Assembly (NCBI GenBank): GCA_944380395.1
Contig: CALWHM010000020.1
Coordinates: 1-32,567, forward strand
Origin: an uncultured Clostridia bacterium
GTDB lineage: Bacteria; Bacillota; Clostridia; Christensenellales; UBA3700
DNA length: 32,567 nucleotides
Direction of reading: 5' to 3'
The notes beneath the pieces are model-generated. The model was not told the DNA's origin. It searched no databases and saw only the letters and a program-made list of their open reading frames with translations. Below are positions 1 to 7,948 of this stretch, one piece after another; position 1 is the stretch's first letter, and the number at the start of each line of letters is the position of its first letter. The translations under genes were made by a program, and so were the position numbers.

Positions 1-77
1 CGAGGTGTAGCGCAGTTTGGTAGCGCGCATGGTTCGGGACCATGAGGTCGTGGGTTCAAATCCCGTCACCTCGACCA
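1..77 (+). tRNA. tRNA-Pro (anticodon CGG)
   Basis: The sequence folds as a full cloverleaf. A 7-bp acceptor stem pairs CGAGGTG with CACCTCG, the D stem is GCGC/GCGC, and the anticodon stem CATGG/CCATG encloses the loop TTCGGGA, giving anticodon CGG with G37. The T arm contains TTCAAAT, and the 3' end is A followed by an encoded CCA at 75-77. It reads the proline codon CCG. The window begins exactly at base 1 of the tRNA, so its promoter is outside. A terminator follows at once. Confidence 0.97.
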
Positions 78-81
78 AATA

Positions 82-113
82 AGGGCGCTTTATACGGCGC
101 TCTTTTGTTTTTT
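82..113 (+). terminator. Intrinsic terminator after tRNA-Pro
   Basis: AGGGCGC (82-88) pairs with GCGCTCT (97-103) with one G-U pair, followed by a T-rich run broken by one G. It lies 4 bases after the tRNA CCA end and ends that transcript. Confidence 0.85.
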
Positions 114-137
114 CTATATTATATGTCTTTAATTATA

Positions 138-167
138 TTGAAAAAAACTATTTCCGTGTGTTATAAT
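138..167 (+). promoter_or_regulatory. Sigma-A promoter, extended -10
   Basis: TTGAAA (138-143), an 18-base spacer and TATAAT (162-167), preceded by TG one base upstream (TGTTATAAT). It lies about 30 bases before the ribosome binding site of the acidic protein gene at 200 and would drive the operon to the glycoside hydrolase. Confidence 0.8.
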
Positions 168-199
168 ATATACGTATATGATACGGAGAGAAATTGTCG

Positions 200-619
200 A
201 TGATTTCAATGAGAATCAAGTTAAATAAAGATTTGATAATTAAAGACGATATCTATGACTATGATGAATTGCTCGGGTATTTTCAAGATGAAATAGAATA
301 CTTGGGGGCGGAGACATGGATAGACGATTGGGATTATCTGCATTGCGACGTATACGATATTCTGTACCATTCGACTTGCAATATTATTGTGCAGATATAC
401 GATATGCTCAGAAGTATGGATGTTTTCGGAAAATATTGTTTATGCTGGGGACTTATATCGGAATACGATATAGAGCATACAAAAATGCGAAAGGGAATTT
501 ATACGGAAGATATTTTGGCAACGGAAATTCTCTTCAATTCCAAATTCTTTAATTACAGGAGTGAAGAAGAGATTAGAAACTATAAACCCGTGGATTACGG
601 GAAAATAATATCGGAATAA
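200..619 (+). CDS. Hypothetical acidic protein (139 aa)
   Basis: I do not recognise this family. The protein is 139 residues, rich in Asp, Glu, Tyr and Ile, with no signal peptide, membrane segment or clear catalytic motif, so it is probably a soluble cytoplasmic protein. ATG at 200 is chosen because GGAGAG (185-190) sits 9 bases upstream; a TTG six bases earlier (194) would have too short a spacing, and the ATG at 209 too long a one. A strong promoter lies just before it. The stop is 11 bases before the glycoside hydrolase start, so the two are probably co-transcribed. Small acidic proteins of this kind can be immunity or inhibitor proteins, but nothing here shows that role and no toxin gene is adjacent. 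Confidence 0.75.
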   Translation: MISMRIKLNKDLIIKDDIYDYDELLGYFQDEIEYLGAETWIDDWDYLHCDVYDILYHSTCNIIVQIYDMLRSMDVFGKYCLCWGLISEYDIEHTKMRKGIYTEDILATEILFNSKFFNYRSEEEIRNYKPVDYGKIISE

Positions 620-630
620 AAGGAGACATT

Positions 631-3144
631 ATGGCATTTTTTCTTCCTGTTTTGACTAAAACTTACGATCCTTATGATATAGATCAAAATATGTTCGCTA
701 TGTATTATCCCTCCGTGCGCTGCATCCCCATAGTTTGCAGCGGTCAAGTGGCTAAGGACGGTTACGGCACCGCCACCGTTGACGGGGTGGAGATAGACCA
801 CGGCGTGTGCGTAAAGCTGAGTATGTCGCCGCTTCCTATTCTGTTTTTGCCCGTGGGGCAGGCTGCCACGCAGTTCGGCAAGACGTATACGGTAAAACTC
901 AAGGGATACAAGACGGAAGGCGGCGGTAAATTTATCAATGCTACTTTCAAAATCAAAACCCCCGCGCCGCGCTGCGCCGACGGAAAACATACGGAAAATG
1001 AGGCGTGTGCAAAAGCCGTTTCCGATGAAGGTATCGTGCTTTTGGAAAATGACGGAACGCTTCCGCTGGTTAAAGGGGCGAAAGTGGCGTTGAAGGGAGA
1101 GTATTTTAATTTCAGAATAGCCGTTATCGGCGCAAGCCATATAAAGCCCAGGTACAGATACACTATAGAAGAAGCTATTAACGGCGTGTTCACGGCGGAC
1201 GACGGGGCGGATACGGCGCTGTTCTTCGTATCCCGTTCATCTTCGGAAAACAGGGATAATAAACCGATTGCGGGAGGGTATTACCTGACCGACGAGGAAA
1301 AGAACGGCATAAAGGAATGTGTAGATAAATACAAAAAAGTAGTATTGGTGTTGAATACCGCGTATCCGATAGAAATGAATTTTATAAAAAAGTCGGGAGT
1401 GAACGCAATAATTTGGACGGGGGCATGCGGTCAGCGCGGCTCCGAGAGTCTGATAGACATAATTTCCGGCGAAGTCACTCCTTCGGCTCGACTCGCTGAT
1501 TCGTGGCCGCTTGACTATTACGATATGCCTGCGGCGCACAATTTTATAAATCTCGATGAGAATGCGCCGCTTTTTACCGATGACGGGACAAAACACGGCG
1601 CGCGCGTTTATTATGAAGAAAGACAGTATGTGGGATACCGCTATTTCACATCATACAATAAGCCTGCGGCGTATCTGTTCGGACACGGACTTTCCTATAC
1701 AAATTTCAAGCTGTCTGCCGAATGCGAAATTACCGACGGCGGGTTGAACGTTAAATGCAGTGTGAAAAATATCGGCAGCCGTAACGGCAAGAACGCCGTG
1801 CTCGTTTATGTGAAAAATCCCGATGGCGGACTTGATAAGCCTAAATACGTATTCGCGGGATTCGATAAAACGCGTTGTCTTGCGCCCGATGAAGAAGAGG
1901 AGATGCAAATCACCGTTCCTTTTGCCGATATCGCCGTTTACGACGATAATAAAAAATGCTTTGTGCTGGAAAAAGGCGGATACGAAGTGCTTGTAGGCGG
2001 AGCGATAGATGAGTGTTTAGTTGCCGGCAGCTTTGAATTTGCGCAGGAAAAGGTAGTTAAAAATACCGTCTCCGTGTGCGCTCCGCTTGAAAAAGTAGGG
2101 GACATAGACGAAAACGGGAGTGTGAGCGTTCGTACCGCTATCGTGGACAGTAAAGAGCATATTGCCGTTAAAGCGAAATTTGTAAAGCCTTCTTATAAAC
2201 CGATCGAAAGGCATAAGGGCAAGAAGATAATGCTGCAAGACGTAAAAGCGGATCCCTCTCTTTTGGATAAATTCGTATCTCAGCTTTCAGCAAGCGAATT
2301 GACGGATCTTGTGGTATGTAACGAACATTGCTGGTATCCGGGAGGAATAGGCGCTGCGGGAAAACTTGCGAAAAACTCCAAATACGGCATAACGCGCGTT
2401 TATATGAGCGACGGAAATTGCGGCGTCAATCTTTATCGCCGCACAACGGGATTCCCCACAAGCAATGTGCTTGCGGGGACTTTTAACAAGCAACTTGCGT
2501 ATGAAGTGGGAAAAGTGCTTGCTCTGGAATCCAAAGAAGAGGGGATAGCGATAAACTTGGGACCCGGCGGCAACTTGCATCGCAACATTTTGTGTGGCAG
2601 ACATCCGGAATATTTCTCCGAGGATCCCATTTTGTCGGGCACTTTTATGGGCTGGCAAGCCAAAGGGGAGGAAGAAAACGGAGTGCTTGCCACATACAAG
2701 CATCTGTTCGGCAATCAAATAGAATTCGAGCGTAAATCCGCCCATTCGGTGATAGACGAGCGCACTGTCAGGGAATTGTATCTGAAGGTGTTTGAAAAGG
2801 CGTTTTCTGTTTATAAGGCGTCTTGCGTTATGACTTCTTATAACCCTGTGAACGGCATTTATCCTTGTGAAAATTCCGAACTGCTGAACGATTTGCTCAG
2901 GCGCGAGTGGGGCTTTGACGGCTTTGTTATGACCGATTGGGATTCTTATGCCACTTCCGATGAGATAAAGAGTATAAACGCGGGAACGGATCTGCTTACC
3001 CCGGGAACAAAGAGGCATTACAGAAAAGTGCTTAAAGCATATAAGAGCGGCAAAATATCCCTTGGTACATTGCAAAACGCCGCAAAGAATATAATCAAAG
3101 TATTGATCAAATATGAAACTTTATCCGATAACAAGGTTAGATAA
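631..3144 (+). CDS. Glycoside hydrolase family 3, domain-swapped (beta-glucosidase-like)
   Basis: This enzyme probably hydrolyses beta-linked gluco- or xylo-oligosaccharides in the cytoplasm, as no signal peptide is present. The 837 residues carry the GH3 modules in inverted order. After an unassigned N-terminal part (1-115) come the usual C-terminal alpha/beta sandwich (about 120-360, with VLLENDG-like and FGHGLSY motifs), a fibronectin-III-like segment (about 365-470), and then the usual N-terminal TIM barrel (about 545-837). The barrel contains K690-H691 and the VMTDWDS motif, whose Asp769 is the expected nucleophile. Glu329 or Glu330, before VGYRYF, may be the acid/base; this is inferred from family alignment patterns. 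This swapped order is known from some rumen clostridial beta-glucosidases. AGGAGA lies 5 bases before the ATG. The gene overlaps the next one by 32 bases. Confidence 0.93.
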   Translation: MAFFLPVLTKTYDPYDIDQNMFAMYYPSVRCIPIVCSGQVAKDGYGTATVDGVEIDHGVCVKLSMSPLPILFLPVGQAATQFGKTYTVKLKGYKTEGGGKFINATFKIKTPAPRCADGKHTENEACAKAVSDEGIVLLENDGTLPLVKGAKVALKGEYFNFRIAVIGASHIKPRYRYTIEEAINGVFTADDGADTALFFVSRSSSENRDNKPIAGGYYLTDEEKNGIKECVDKYKKVVLVLNTAYPIEMNFIKKSGVNAIIWTGACGQRGSESLIDIISGEVTPSARLADSWPLDYYDMPAAHNFINLDENAPLFTDDGTKHGARVYYEERQYVGYRYFTSYNKPAAYLFGHGLSYTNFKLSAECEITDGGLNVKCSVKNIGSRNGKNAVLVYVKNPDGGLDKPKYVFAGFDKTRCLAPDEEEEMQITVPFADIAVYDDNKKCFVLEKGGYEVLVGGAIDECLVAGSFEFAQEKVVKNTVSVCAPLEKVGDIDENGSVSVRTAIVDSKEHIAVKAKFVKPSYKPIERHKGKKIMLQDVKADPSLLDKFVSQLSASELTDLVVCNEHCWYPGGIGAAGKLAKNSKYGITRVYMSDGNCGVNLYRRTTGFPTSNVLAGTFNKQLAYEVGKVLALESKEEGIAINLGPGGNLHRNILCGRHPEYFSEDPILSGTFMGWQAKGEEENGVLATYKHLFGNQIEFERKSAHSVIDERTVRELYLKVFEKAFSVYKASCVMTSYNPVNGIYPCENSELLNDLLRREWGFDGFVMTDWDSYATSDEIKSINAGTDLLTPGTKRHYRKVLKAYKSGKISLGTLQNAAKNIIKVLIKYETLSDNKVR

Positions 3145-3670
3145 AGAAAAATGGAAGGGGCACGTCTTGCCCATCGAATATACAACTCAAGAGTATTACG
3201 ATGTGAGCAAGACCGCCTCTTCCGACGGCTTCTTAATAGATATTAAACGGAAAAAATTCGATGTGCCTGTCAGACATTTTCCCGAAGAATACGATTTTCC
3301 CGACAAGCTCTATCAAGATCATTGGCAGGACGCCGAAGCGTTCGGGGTAGTTGAAGGCGGACATCTGATCGCGGCAATCGAATTATATCGTGAAAGTTGG
3401 GCAAATCGTTTGCGCGTCACAGAGCTTTGGGTGGATGAAAATTATCGTCGGCAGGGCATAGGCTGCAAGTTGATGGATTTGGCGAAAGAAGTCGCTGTTC
3501 GCGAAAAAATGCGCATGGTAATTCTCGAAACGCAATCATGCAACGTTGCGGCGATCGATTTTTATCGCTCGCAAGGAATGGATCTTGTGGGCGTTCTCAC
3601 ATGTGATTATTCCAATAACGATATGGAGCGCAAGGAAGTGCGTTTTGAAATGGGGTGGTTTGCCCGTTAA
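3113..3670 (+). CDS. GNAT family N-acetyltransferase
   Basis: The 185-residue protein transfers an acetyl group from acetyl-CoA to an amine; the substrate cannot be read from the sequence. The acetyl-CoA pyrophosphate-binding loop is RRQGIG (112-117), preceded by the beta4 strand TELWVDENY, and the later NVAAIDFYRSQGM (144-156) is the typical motif B. The first 75 residues look like an N-terminal extension with many aromatic and charged residues. The ATG lies inside the end of the GH3 gene in another frame (32-base overlap) and has no good Shine-Dalgarno sequence, which points to translational coupling. A start further downstream is possible but would cut into the extension. It ends 6 bases from a convergent gene. 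Confidence 0.88.
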   Translation: MKLYPITRLDKEKWKGHVLPIEYTTQEYYDVSKTASSDGFLIDIKRKKFDVPVRHFPEEYDFPDKLYQDHWQDAEAFGVVEGGHLIAAIELYRESWANRLRVTELWVDENYRRQGIGCKLMDLAKEVAVREKMRMVILETQSCNVAAIDFYRSQGMDLVGVLTCDYSNNDMERKEVRFEMGWFAR

Positions 3671-3676
3671 TGCAGA

Positions 3677-4744
3677 TTAAATGTTTTGGTCGTTGTCCTT
3701 GCGTTGCGCAAAGAGCCACTCCTGCCATTTTTCTTTTGCGTAAAACGCGCGCATCATCTTGTGCCCGCCCTTATCGTAAAGGCTGAATTTTATTGTGCAA
3801 ATGTCTTTAATCTTATTATAGATATTTATATCGCTGTCTGCGGGAACGAGTTTGTCGTCTTTGGCGTGCCCCGCCCATATATTTTCTTTCGCAAAATTTT
3901 CTTTGCGGAAAACGCTTGAATAGGCTTTCGGCATATAGCCCATCAGCGGAATGCCCGCAGCATAAAACTTAGGGCAGTTATAGAGGGAATACCAAACGCA
4001 CGCGCCGCCCAAAGATATGCCCGTAAGATATATTCTATTTTTGTCTATGGGATATGACTGCGCCAAAAGTTCTATCAAATTTCTAAGGGATTTGATATAT
4101 ACGTCGATGTTTTCGGCATTTTCTTCGGCAAATACGCTGCTTTGCTGGGGCAGCAGAACAAAACAATCTTGCTTTATTCGCCCGACAGCCGTTTTGAACT
4201 CTATAAATTGTTTTACATTGTCTTCGCCCAATGCGCCCGCGCCGTGCAAAAACAAAAGCAACGGTTTTTTGCGCTTTGAGTTGCCCGTTTTCAAGCGAAA
4301 GGGTATCTCTATCCCACATTCTGCGTCAAAATAAGAAAACTTTTTATATTTCGGAATAAAGGAGTTTTTGCGCACAATGGTGTTCTTGCGATATTTTTCT
4401 TTTATTTCGCGTTGCCTTTGCGTCGCCGCGGCGCGTGCAGAGTCTAATTTACTTAATTGTCCAAAATATACCGATGGCTTTATGTTGCCTTGCAGAACAT
4501 AAGTTGCGTTTTTCAAATCGGCGTAATACAGTTTGCCGCTCTCTTCCAAGACGCTTACGTTATATTGAGAGATAATATCATCGCCGACAGGATATTGCGG
4601 ATGTTCCAGAAAGAATTGCCGCCTTAACAGGTCGAAAATAATCTGCTTATCTTTTTCTTCAAAAGATATAAGGGCGTAAAATTCCGATTCTTTGATGATA
4701 AAACTACGGAATATATCTTTATTGCTTACTATTATATAATACAT
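3677..4744 (-). CDS. Alpha/beta hydrolase (predicted esterase/peptidase)
   Basis: The 355-residue protein is a probable serine esterase of the polyhydroxybutyrate-depolymerase / predicted-peptidase type. The oxyanion-hole strand PLLLFLHGAG is followed by the nucleophile elbow GISLGG with Ser244. Asp296 or Asp297 in AKDDKLVP and His328 in GGHKMM complete the triad by position. About 130 residues before the hydrolase domain are not recognised and may be a substrate-binding or accessory domain. There is no signal peptide, so the enzyme should be cytoplasmic. GGGGA lies a few bases before the ATG; no other in-frame start is near. It stands alone on the minus strand, convergent with the acetyltransferase. 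Confidence 0.87.
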   Translation of the reverse strand: MYYIIVSNKDIFRSFIIKESEFYALISFEEKDKQIIFDLLRRQFFLEHPQYPVGDDIISQYNVSVLEESGKLYYADLKNATYVLQGNIKPSVYFGQLSKLDSARAAATQRQREIKEKYRKNTIVRKNSFIPKYKKFSYFDAECGIEIPFRLKTGNSKRKKPLLLFLHGAGALGEDNVKQFIEFKTAVGRIKQDCFVLLPQQSSVFAEENAENIDVYIKSLRNLIELLAQSYPIDKNRIYLTGISLGGACVWYSLYNCPKFYAAGIPLMGYMPKAYSSVFRKENFAKENIWAGHAKDDKLVPADSDINIYNKIKDICTIKFSLYDKGGHKMMRAFYAKEKWQEWLFAQRKDNDQNI

Positions 4745-4830
4745 TTTCCCCGTTGCCGCCCGACAGCCGACTCATAATAATAAACCGCCCGATATCTGCT
4801 TAAATAAGAGACAGCGGACGGCAATGTTCC

Positions 4831-4907
4831 TGGTGGAGATAATAGGACTCGAACCTATGACCTCTCGCATGTGAAGCGAGCGCACTAACCAACTGTGCTA
4901 TACCTCC
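4831..4907 (-). tRNA. tRNA-Val (anticodon CAC)
   Basis: Read on the minus strand, the acceptor stem is GGAGGTA/TATCTCC (one G-U pair), the anticodon stem is CTCGC/GCGAG and the loop TTCACAT gives anticodon CAC. The T arm has TTCGAGT, and the discriminator A is followed by an encoded CCA (4831-4833 on the plus strand). It reads the valine codon GTG. I saw no clear terminator downstream. Confidence 0.96.
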
Positions 4908-5032
4908 AAGCGAATGCTTGTTTATAATAGCACATATTTTTTATAGATGCAATTATTTTGCGGGTGCTTTTCAAATTTTTTTGGAATACGCAGCTGAAAG
5001 AGGGAAGTGTAAATAAAATTTAAGGCGTTGTG

Positions 5033-5061
5033 TTGACATAACGGCAAAAGGCATTTATAAT
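5033..5061 (+). promoter_or_regulatory. Consensus sigma-A promoter
   Basis: Perfect TTGACA (5033-5038), a 17-base spacer and perfect TATAAT (5056-5061), 27 bases before the start of the metallophosphoesterase gene. Strong constitutive expression is expected. Confidence 0.92.
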
Positions 5062-5088
5062 TTATATATAAACTTATCGGAGAAAATT

Positions 5089-6150
5089 ATGGCGATTGAC
5101 GGAAAGAAGAAGATAATCATAAGCGTGATAGCAGCTGTTTTGGCGGTGCTTATCATAATTGTTTTGGCGTTATTCATTCCCCGCGCGGGTAAAAAGCGCA
5201 TTGATGTGTGGAGCGCGGATTCACAATTTTCAATTGAAAACGTTCAAAGTTTGGAAGCGGGTAGCGAGCAGTTCAAAATATTGATGTTTACGGATTTGCA
5301 GCTGTGGGCAGACGTGTCCGACAATAACGAAACGTATGATTTGATGGACGAGCTTGTGGAAAAGGCGGATCCGGATATGATAATCTTGCCGGGAGATAAT
5401 GTGTCCGGTTTGACCACGGATATATTATTGAAAGGGTTGATAAAACATATGGATTCATATAAGATACCTTGGGCATGCACGTTTGGCAATCACGACGCGG
5501 AAGGAAATGCCACTCTTGCTTGGCAGTCGGACAGATATGAAGAGTCGGAGTATTGCATGTTTGAGCGCGGACCTTCAAATTTGTACGGAATGGGGAACTA
5601 CGCTATCAATATTACAAGAGACGGGAAAATCGATAAAACGCTGTTCTTCTTTGATAACGGCAGATATTACGATTACGGCAACGGCGGCGACGAGATATAT
5701 ATGGGTTACGAGCAGATAGCTTGGTACGAATGGACCGTAAACGGGATAGCGCAAGCCAACGATGGAAAGAAGGTGCCTTCTTTGGTGTTTTCGCATTTTG
5801 CTCAGCCTGAGATGAGGGAAGCCATTGAAAAGCTGTGCGTTTATGATGAGGAGAAGGGCGTATATACCGTGCCCGAAGAATACGGAAGCGGATATTGCAA
5901 ATATCTTCCCGAAGCAGCGCCCGTCAATTCGGGATTTGTGGATATAGCCAAGGCAAACGGGACAACGCATTTCTTTTGCGGGCATGACCATGAGAATAAC
6001 GCTTCCGTCATATACGAAGGGATAACTTATACGTACGGTTTGAAAACGGGTCCTTCACCCAAGTATTGGAACGACGCGGACTATTACGGCGGAACGGTTA
6101 TCACTTTGGATCAAAACGGCAAAGTGTTTATAGAAAATATCATAATATAA
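5089..6150 (+). CDS. Membrane-anchored metallophosphoesterase
   Basis: The 353-residue protein is a calcineurin-like phosphoesterase, probably anchored outside the membrane by one N-terminal helix (residues 9-30, with Lys residues before it). The metal-binding motifs appear in family order: TDLQ (Asp69), GDN (Asp103, Asn104), GNHD (Asn134, His135), FSHF (His236) and GHDH (His299, His301). The arrangement is like that of the Dcr2-type branch. The first motif has Gln71 where most relatives have His (DxH), which may change metal binding. The substrate is unknown; cell-surface phosphoesters are a reasonable guess. CGGAGA lies 7 bases before the ATG. It is a single-gene unit with its own consensus promoter and terminator. 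Confidence 0.92.
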   Translation: MAIDGKKKIIISVIAAVLAVLIIIVLALFIPRAGKKRIDVWSADSQFSIENVQSLEAGSEQFKILMFTDLQLWADVSDNNETYDLMDELVEKADPDMIILPGDNVSGLTTDILLKGLIKHMDSYKIPWACTFGNHDAEGNATLAWQSDRYEESEYCMFERGPSNLYGMGNYAINITRDGKIDKTLFFFDNGRYYDYGNGGDEIYMGYEQIAWYEWTVNGIAQANDGKKVPSLVFSHFAQPEMREAIEKLCVYDEEKGVYTVPEEYGSGYCKYLPEAAPVNSGFVDIAKANGTTHFFCGHDHENNASVIYEGITYTYGLKTGPSPKYWNDADYYGGTVITLDQNGKVFIENIII

Positions 6151-6170
6151 AAACATGGCTCTAAGCGGAA

Positions 6171-6198
6171 AAGCGGCGGGTAAGCCCGTCGCTTTTTG
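6171..6198 (+). terminator. Intrinsic terminator of the phosphoesterase gene
   Basis: AAGCGGCGGG (6171-6180) pairs with CCCGTCGCTT (6185-6194), with a four-base loop and a following T run. It starts 20 bases after the stop codon. Confidence 0.9.
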
Positions 6199-6322
6199 TA
6201 TGGTCATTTGTATGAGTATATTCGGAATTGCGCGAACCGAATGAAAATTTTATGCAAAATACGCTGAATTGCCTCAATTTGCGATGAAAAATCGAGTTAA
6301 GAGCGATTGCGCGGCTTTTTTG

Positions 6323-6351
6323 TTGACAAGAGCAGAGGGATAATGTAAACT
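6323..6351 (+). promoter_or_regulatory. Probable promoter of the NSS symporter gene
   Basis: A perfect TTGACA (6323-6328) is followed after 17 bases by TAAACT (6346-6351), a 4-of-6 match to the -10 box. The -35 is convincing; the -10 is weak, so the pair is tentative. The rest of 6199-6384 shows nothing recognisable. Confidence 0.5.
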
Positions 6352-6384
6352 TATACATACATCGGGCTTCAAAGGATGAAAGAA

Positions 6385-7836
6385 ATGGCGGACAATAACG
6401 GATTTTCCAAACAGGATGTTTACGGAGCGGAATTGCTTGACGAGCGCAGCAAGAGCGCGGCGGGCATAGTTGCGCCCGCAGAGCAAAAGCATAAAGGCTT
6501 TGCTTCAAAGTTGGGCTTTGTGCTCGCGGCGGCGGGCAGCGCCGTAGGTTTGGGAAATTTGTGGCGTTTCCCCTATCTTGCCGCGAAATACGGAGGCGGA
6601 GCTTTCATATTGTGTTATCTCGTGTTGGCGGTCACGTTCGGTTTTTGCCTGTTGGTGTTGGAAATAGCAATCGGCAGAAGGACGGGTAAAAATATTATAG
6701 GAGCTTTTTCCGCATTAAACAGAAAATTCAAATGGCTGGGTATTTTAACGCTGGTAGTGCCTATCGTAATAGTGCCGTATTATTGCGTTATCGGGGGTTG
6801 GGTAACCAATTATATCTATGCATTTGCGGCAGGGGATGAAATGCTTGTGGGGGAAGCTGCATCCGTTGCGACTTCCCAAGAGTACTTTAACGGATTTATA
6901 TCAAATTCGTGGATGCCGCTTGTATTCTTCCTTATTTTCGGACTTATCACGGTTTTTGTGGTCGTGTTCGGTGTGCAGAAGGGAATAGAGCGTATGAGCA
7001 AGATACTTATGCCCGCGCTTGCCGCCATCGCAATAGCCCTTATGATATATGTATTGTGTCAGCCGGGTGCGCTTTCCGGACTTAAAGTTTTGTTTGTGCC
7101 CGACTTTGAAAATTTCAAGATAGAAACGTTGCTCGCCGCCCTAGGACAGCTTTTTTATTCAATGTCTTTGGCAATGGGCATTATGGTCACATACGGTTCA
7201 TATATGAAAAAAGAGGCGAAGATAACATCATCCGCGCGACAGATATCCATATGTGACAGCGCGTTTGCGATAGTGGCGGCGGTCATCATCATTCCCTCGA
7301 TATTCGCGTTTTCCGACGATCCGGAGACGGCTATGACGCAATCGGGTCCCTCGCTGATGTTTGTTCAGCTCCCTGCGGTGTTTAACAATATAGCGGGAGG
7401 CAGATGGCTGGGAATGGTATTTTTCGTGCTTGTGTTCTTTGCGGCGCTCACTTCGTCTATTTCACTTGTGGAAACCATAGTCGCCGTATTGAAAGCCAAC
7501 GGTTTGAGCAGGGCGGTATCCTGCCTTATAGTATTCGGGATAATGCTGCTGCTCGGCACGCTCTCCTCACTCGGATACGGACCTCTCGCCGGCTTTACAA
7601 TAGGCGGAATGCAGCTTTTGGACTTTTTTGATTATATTTCAAACAGTATCATTATGCCGATCGTTGCCATAGGTACTTGTTTGTTGGTGGGGTATTTTTG
7701 CGATACACGCCTTATTATGGACGAAGCGGGGCTTTTAGGTAAACACACAAGGACATATTTCCGCATAATGATCCGCTATATTGCGCCCGTATGCATGGCG
7801 TTGATATTGATAAGCGGCATATTTATGGACCTTTAA
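6385..7836 (+). CDS. Neurotransmitter:sodium symporter family transporter (LeuT fold)
   Basis: This 483-residue membrane protein imports an amino acid or related amine with sodium. The first transmembrane helix carries the family hallmark GSAVGLGNLWRFPYL (51-65), which forms the sodium and substrate sites in LeuT. About 11-12 hydrophobic helices follow, the usual number for prokaryotic members. About 40 polar residues precede helix 1. I prefer ATG 6385 over ATG 6376: AAAGGA (6370-6375/6) abuts the upstream ATG but is 8-9 bases from the second. The gene is flanked by terminators on both sides and stands alone. The substrate cannot be read from the sequence. Confidence 0.95.
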   Translation: MADNNGFSKQDVYGAELLDERSKSAAGIVAPAEQKHKGFASKLGFVLAAAGSAVGLGNLWRFPYLAAKYGGGAFILCYLVLAVTFGFCLLVLEIAIGRRTGKNIIGAFSALNRKFKWLGILTLVVPIVIVPYYCVIGGWVTNYIYAFAAGDEMLVGEAASVATSQEYFNGFISNSWMPLVFFLIFGLITVFVVVFGVQKGIERMSKILMPALAAIAIALMIYVLCQPGALSGLKVLFVPDFENFKIETLLAALGQLFYSMSLAMGIMVTYGSYMKKEAKITSSARQISICDSAFAIVAAVIIIPSIFAFSDDPETAMTQSGPSLMFVQLPAVFNNIAGGRWLGMVFFVLVFFAALTSSISLVETIVAVLKANGLSRAVSCLIVFGIMLLLGTLSSLGYGPLAGFTIGGMQLLDFFDYISNSIIMPIVAIGTCLLVGYFCDTRLIMDEAGLLGKHTRTYFRIMIRYIAPVCMALILISGIFMDL

Positions 7837-7858
7837 GACGACATTTATAATAGAAAAT

Positions 7859-7878
7859 GCGGCTTTTGCCGCTTTTTT
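7859..7878 (+). terminator. Intrinsic terminator of the NSS gene
   Basis: GCGGC (7859-7863), loop TTTT, GCCGC (7868-7872) and then a run of six T, 23 bases after the stop codon. Confidence 0.9.
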
Positions 7879-7890
7879 ATTTTATACGCC

Positions 7891-7919
7891 TTGAAAATGC
7901 GCGCGCGATATGCTATACT
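7891..7919 (+). promoter_or_regulatory. Sigma-A promoter, extended -10
   Basis: TTGAAA (7891-7896), 17-base spacer, TATACT (7914-7919) with TG one base upstream. It precedes the RCK/RyR-like membrane protein gene by 29 bases. Confidence 0.8.
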
Positions 7920-7948
7920 TAAAGTAATAAACCGATAGCGGGTGAGGA

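Noticed and set aside
6339..6344. GATAAT as the -10 box of the NSS gene
   Set aside because: It is only 10 bases from the TTGACA at 6323, too close for a working promoter; TAAACT at 6346 fits the spacing.
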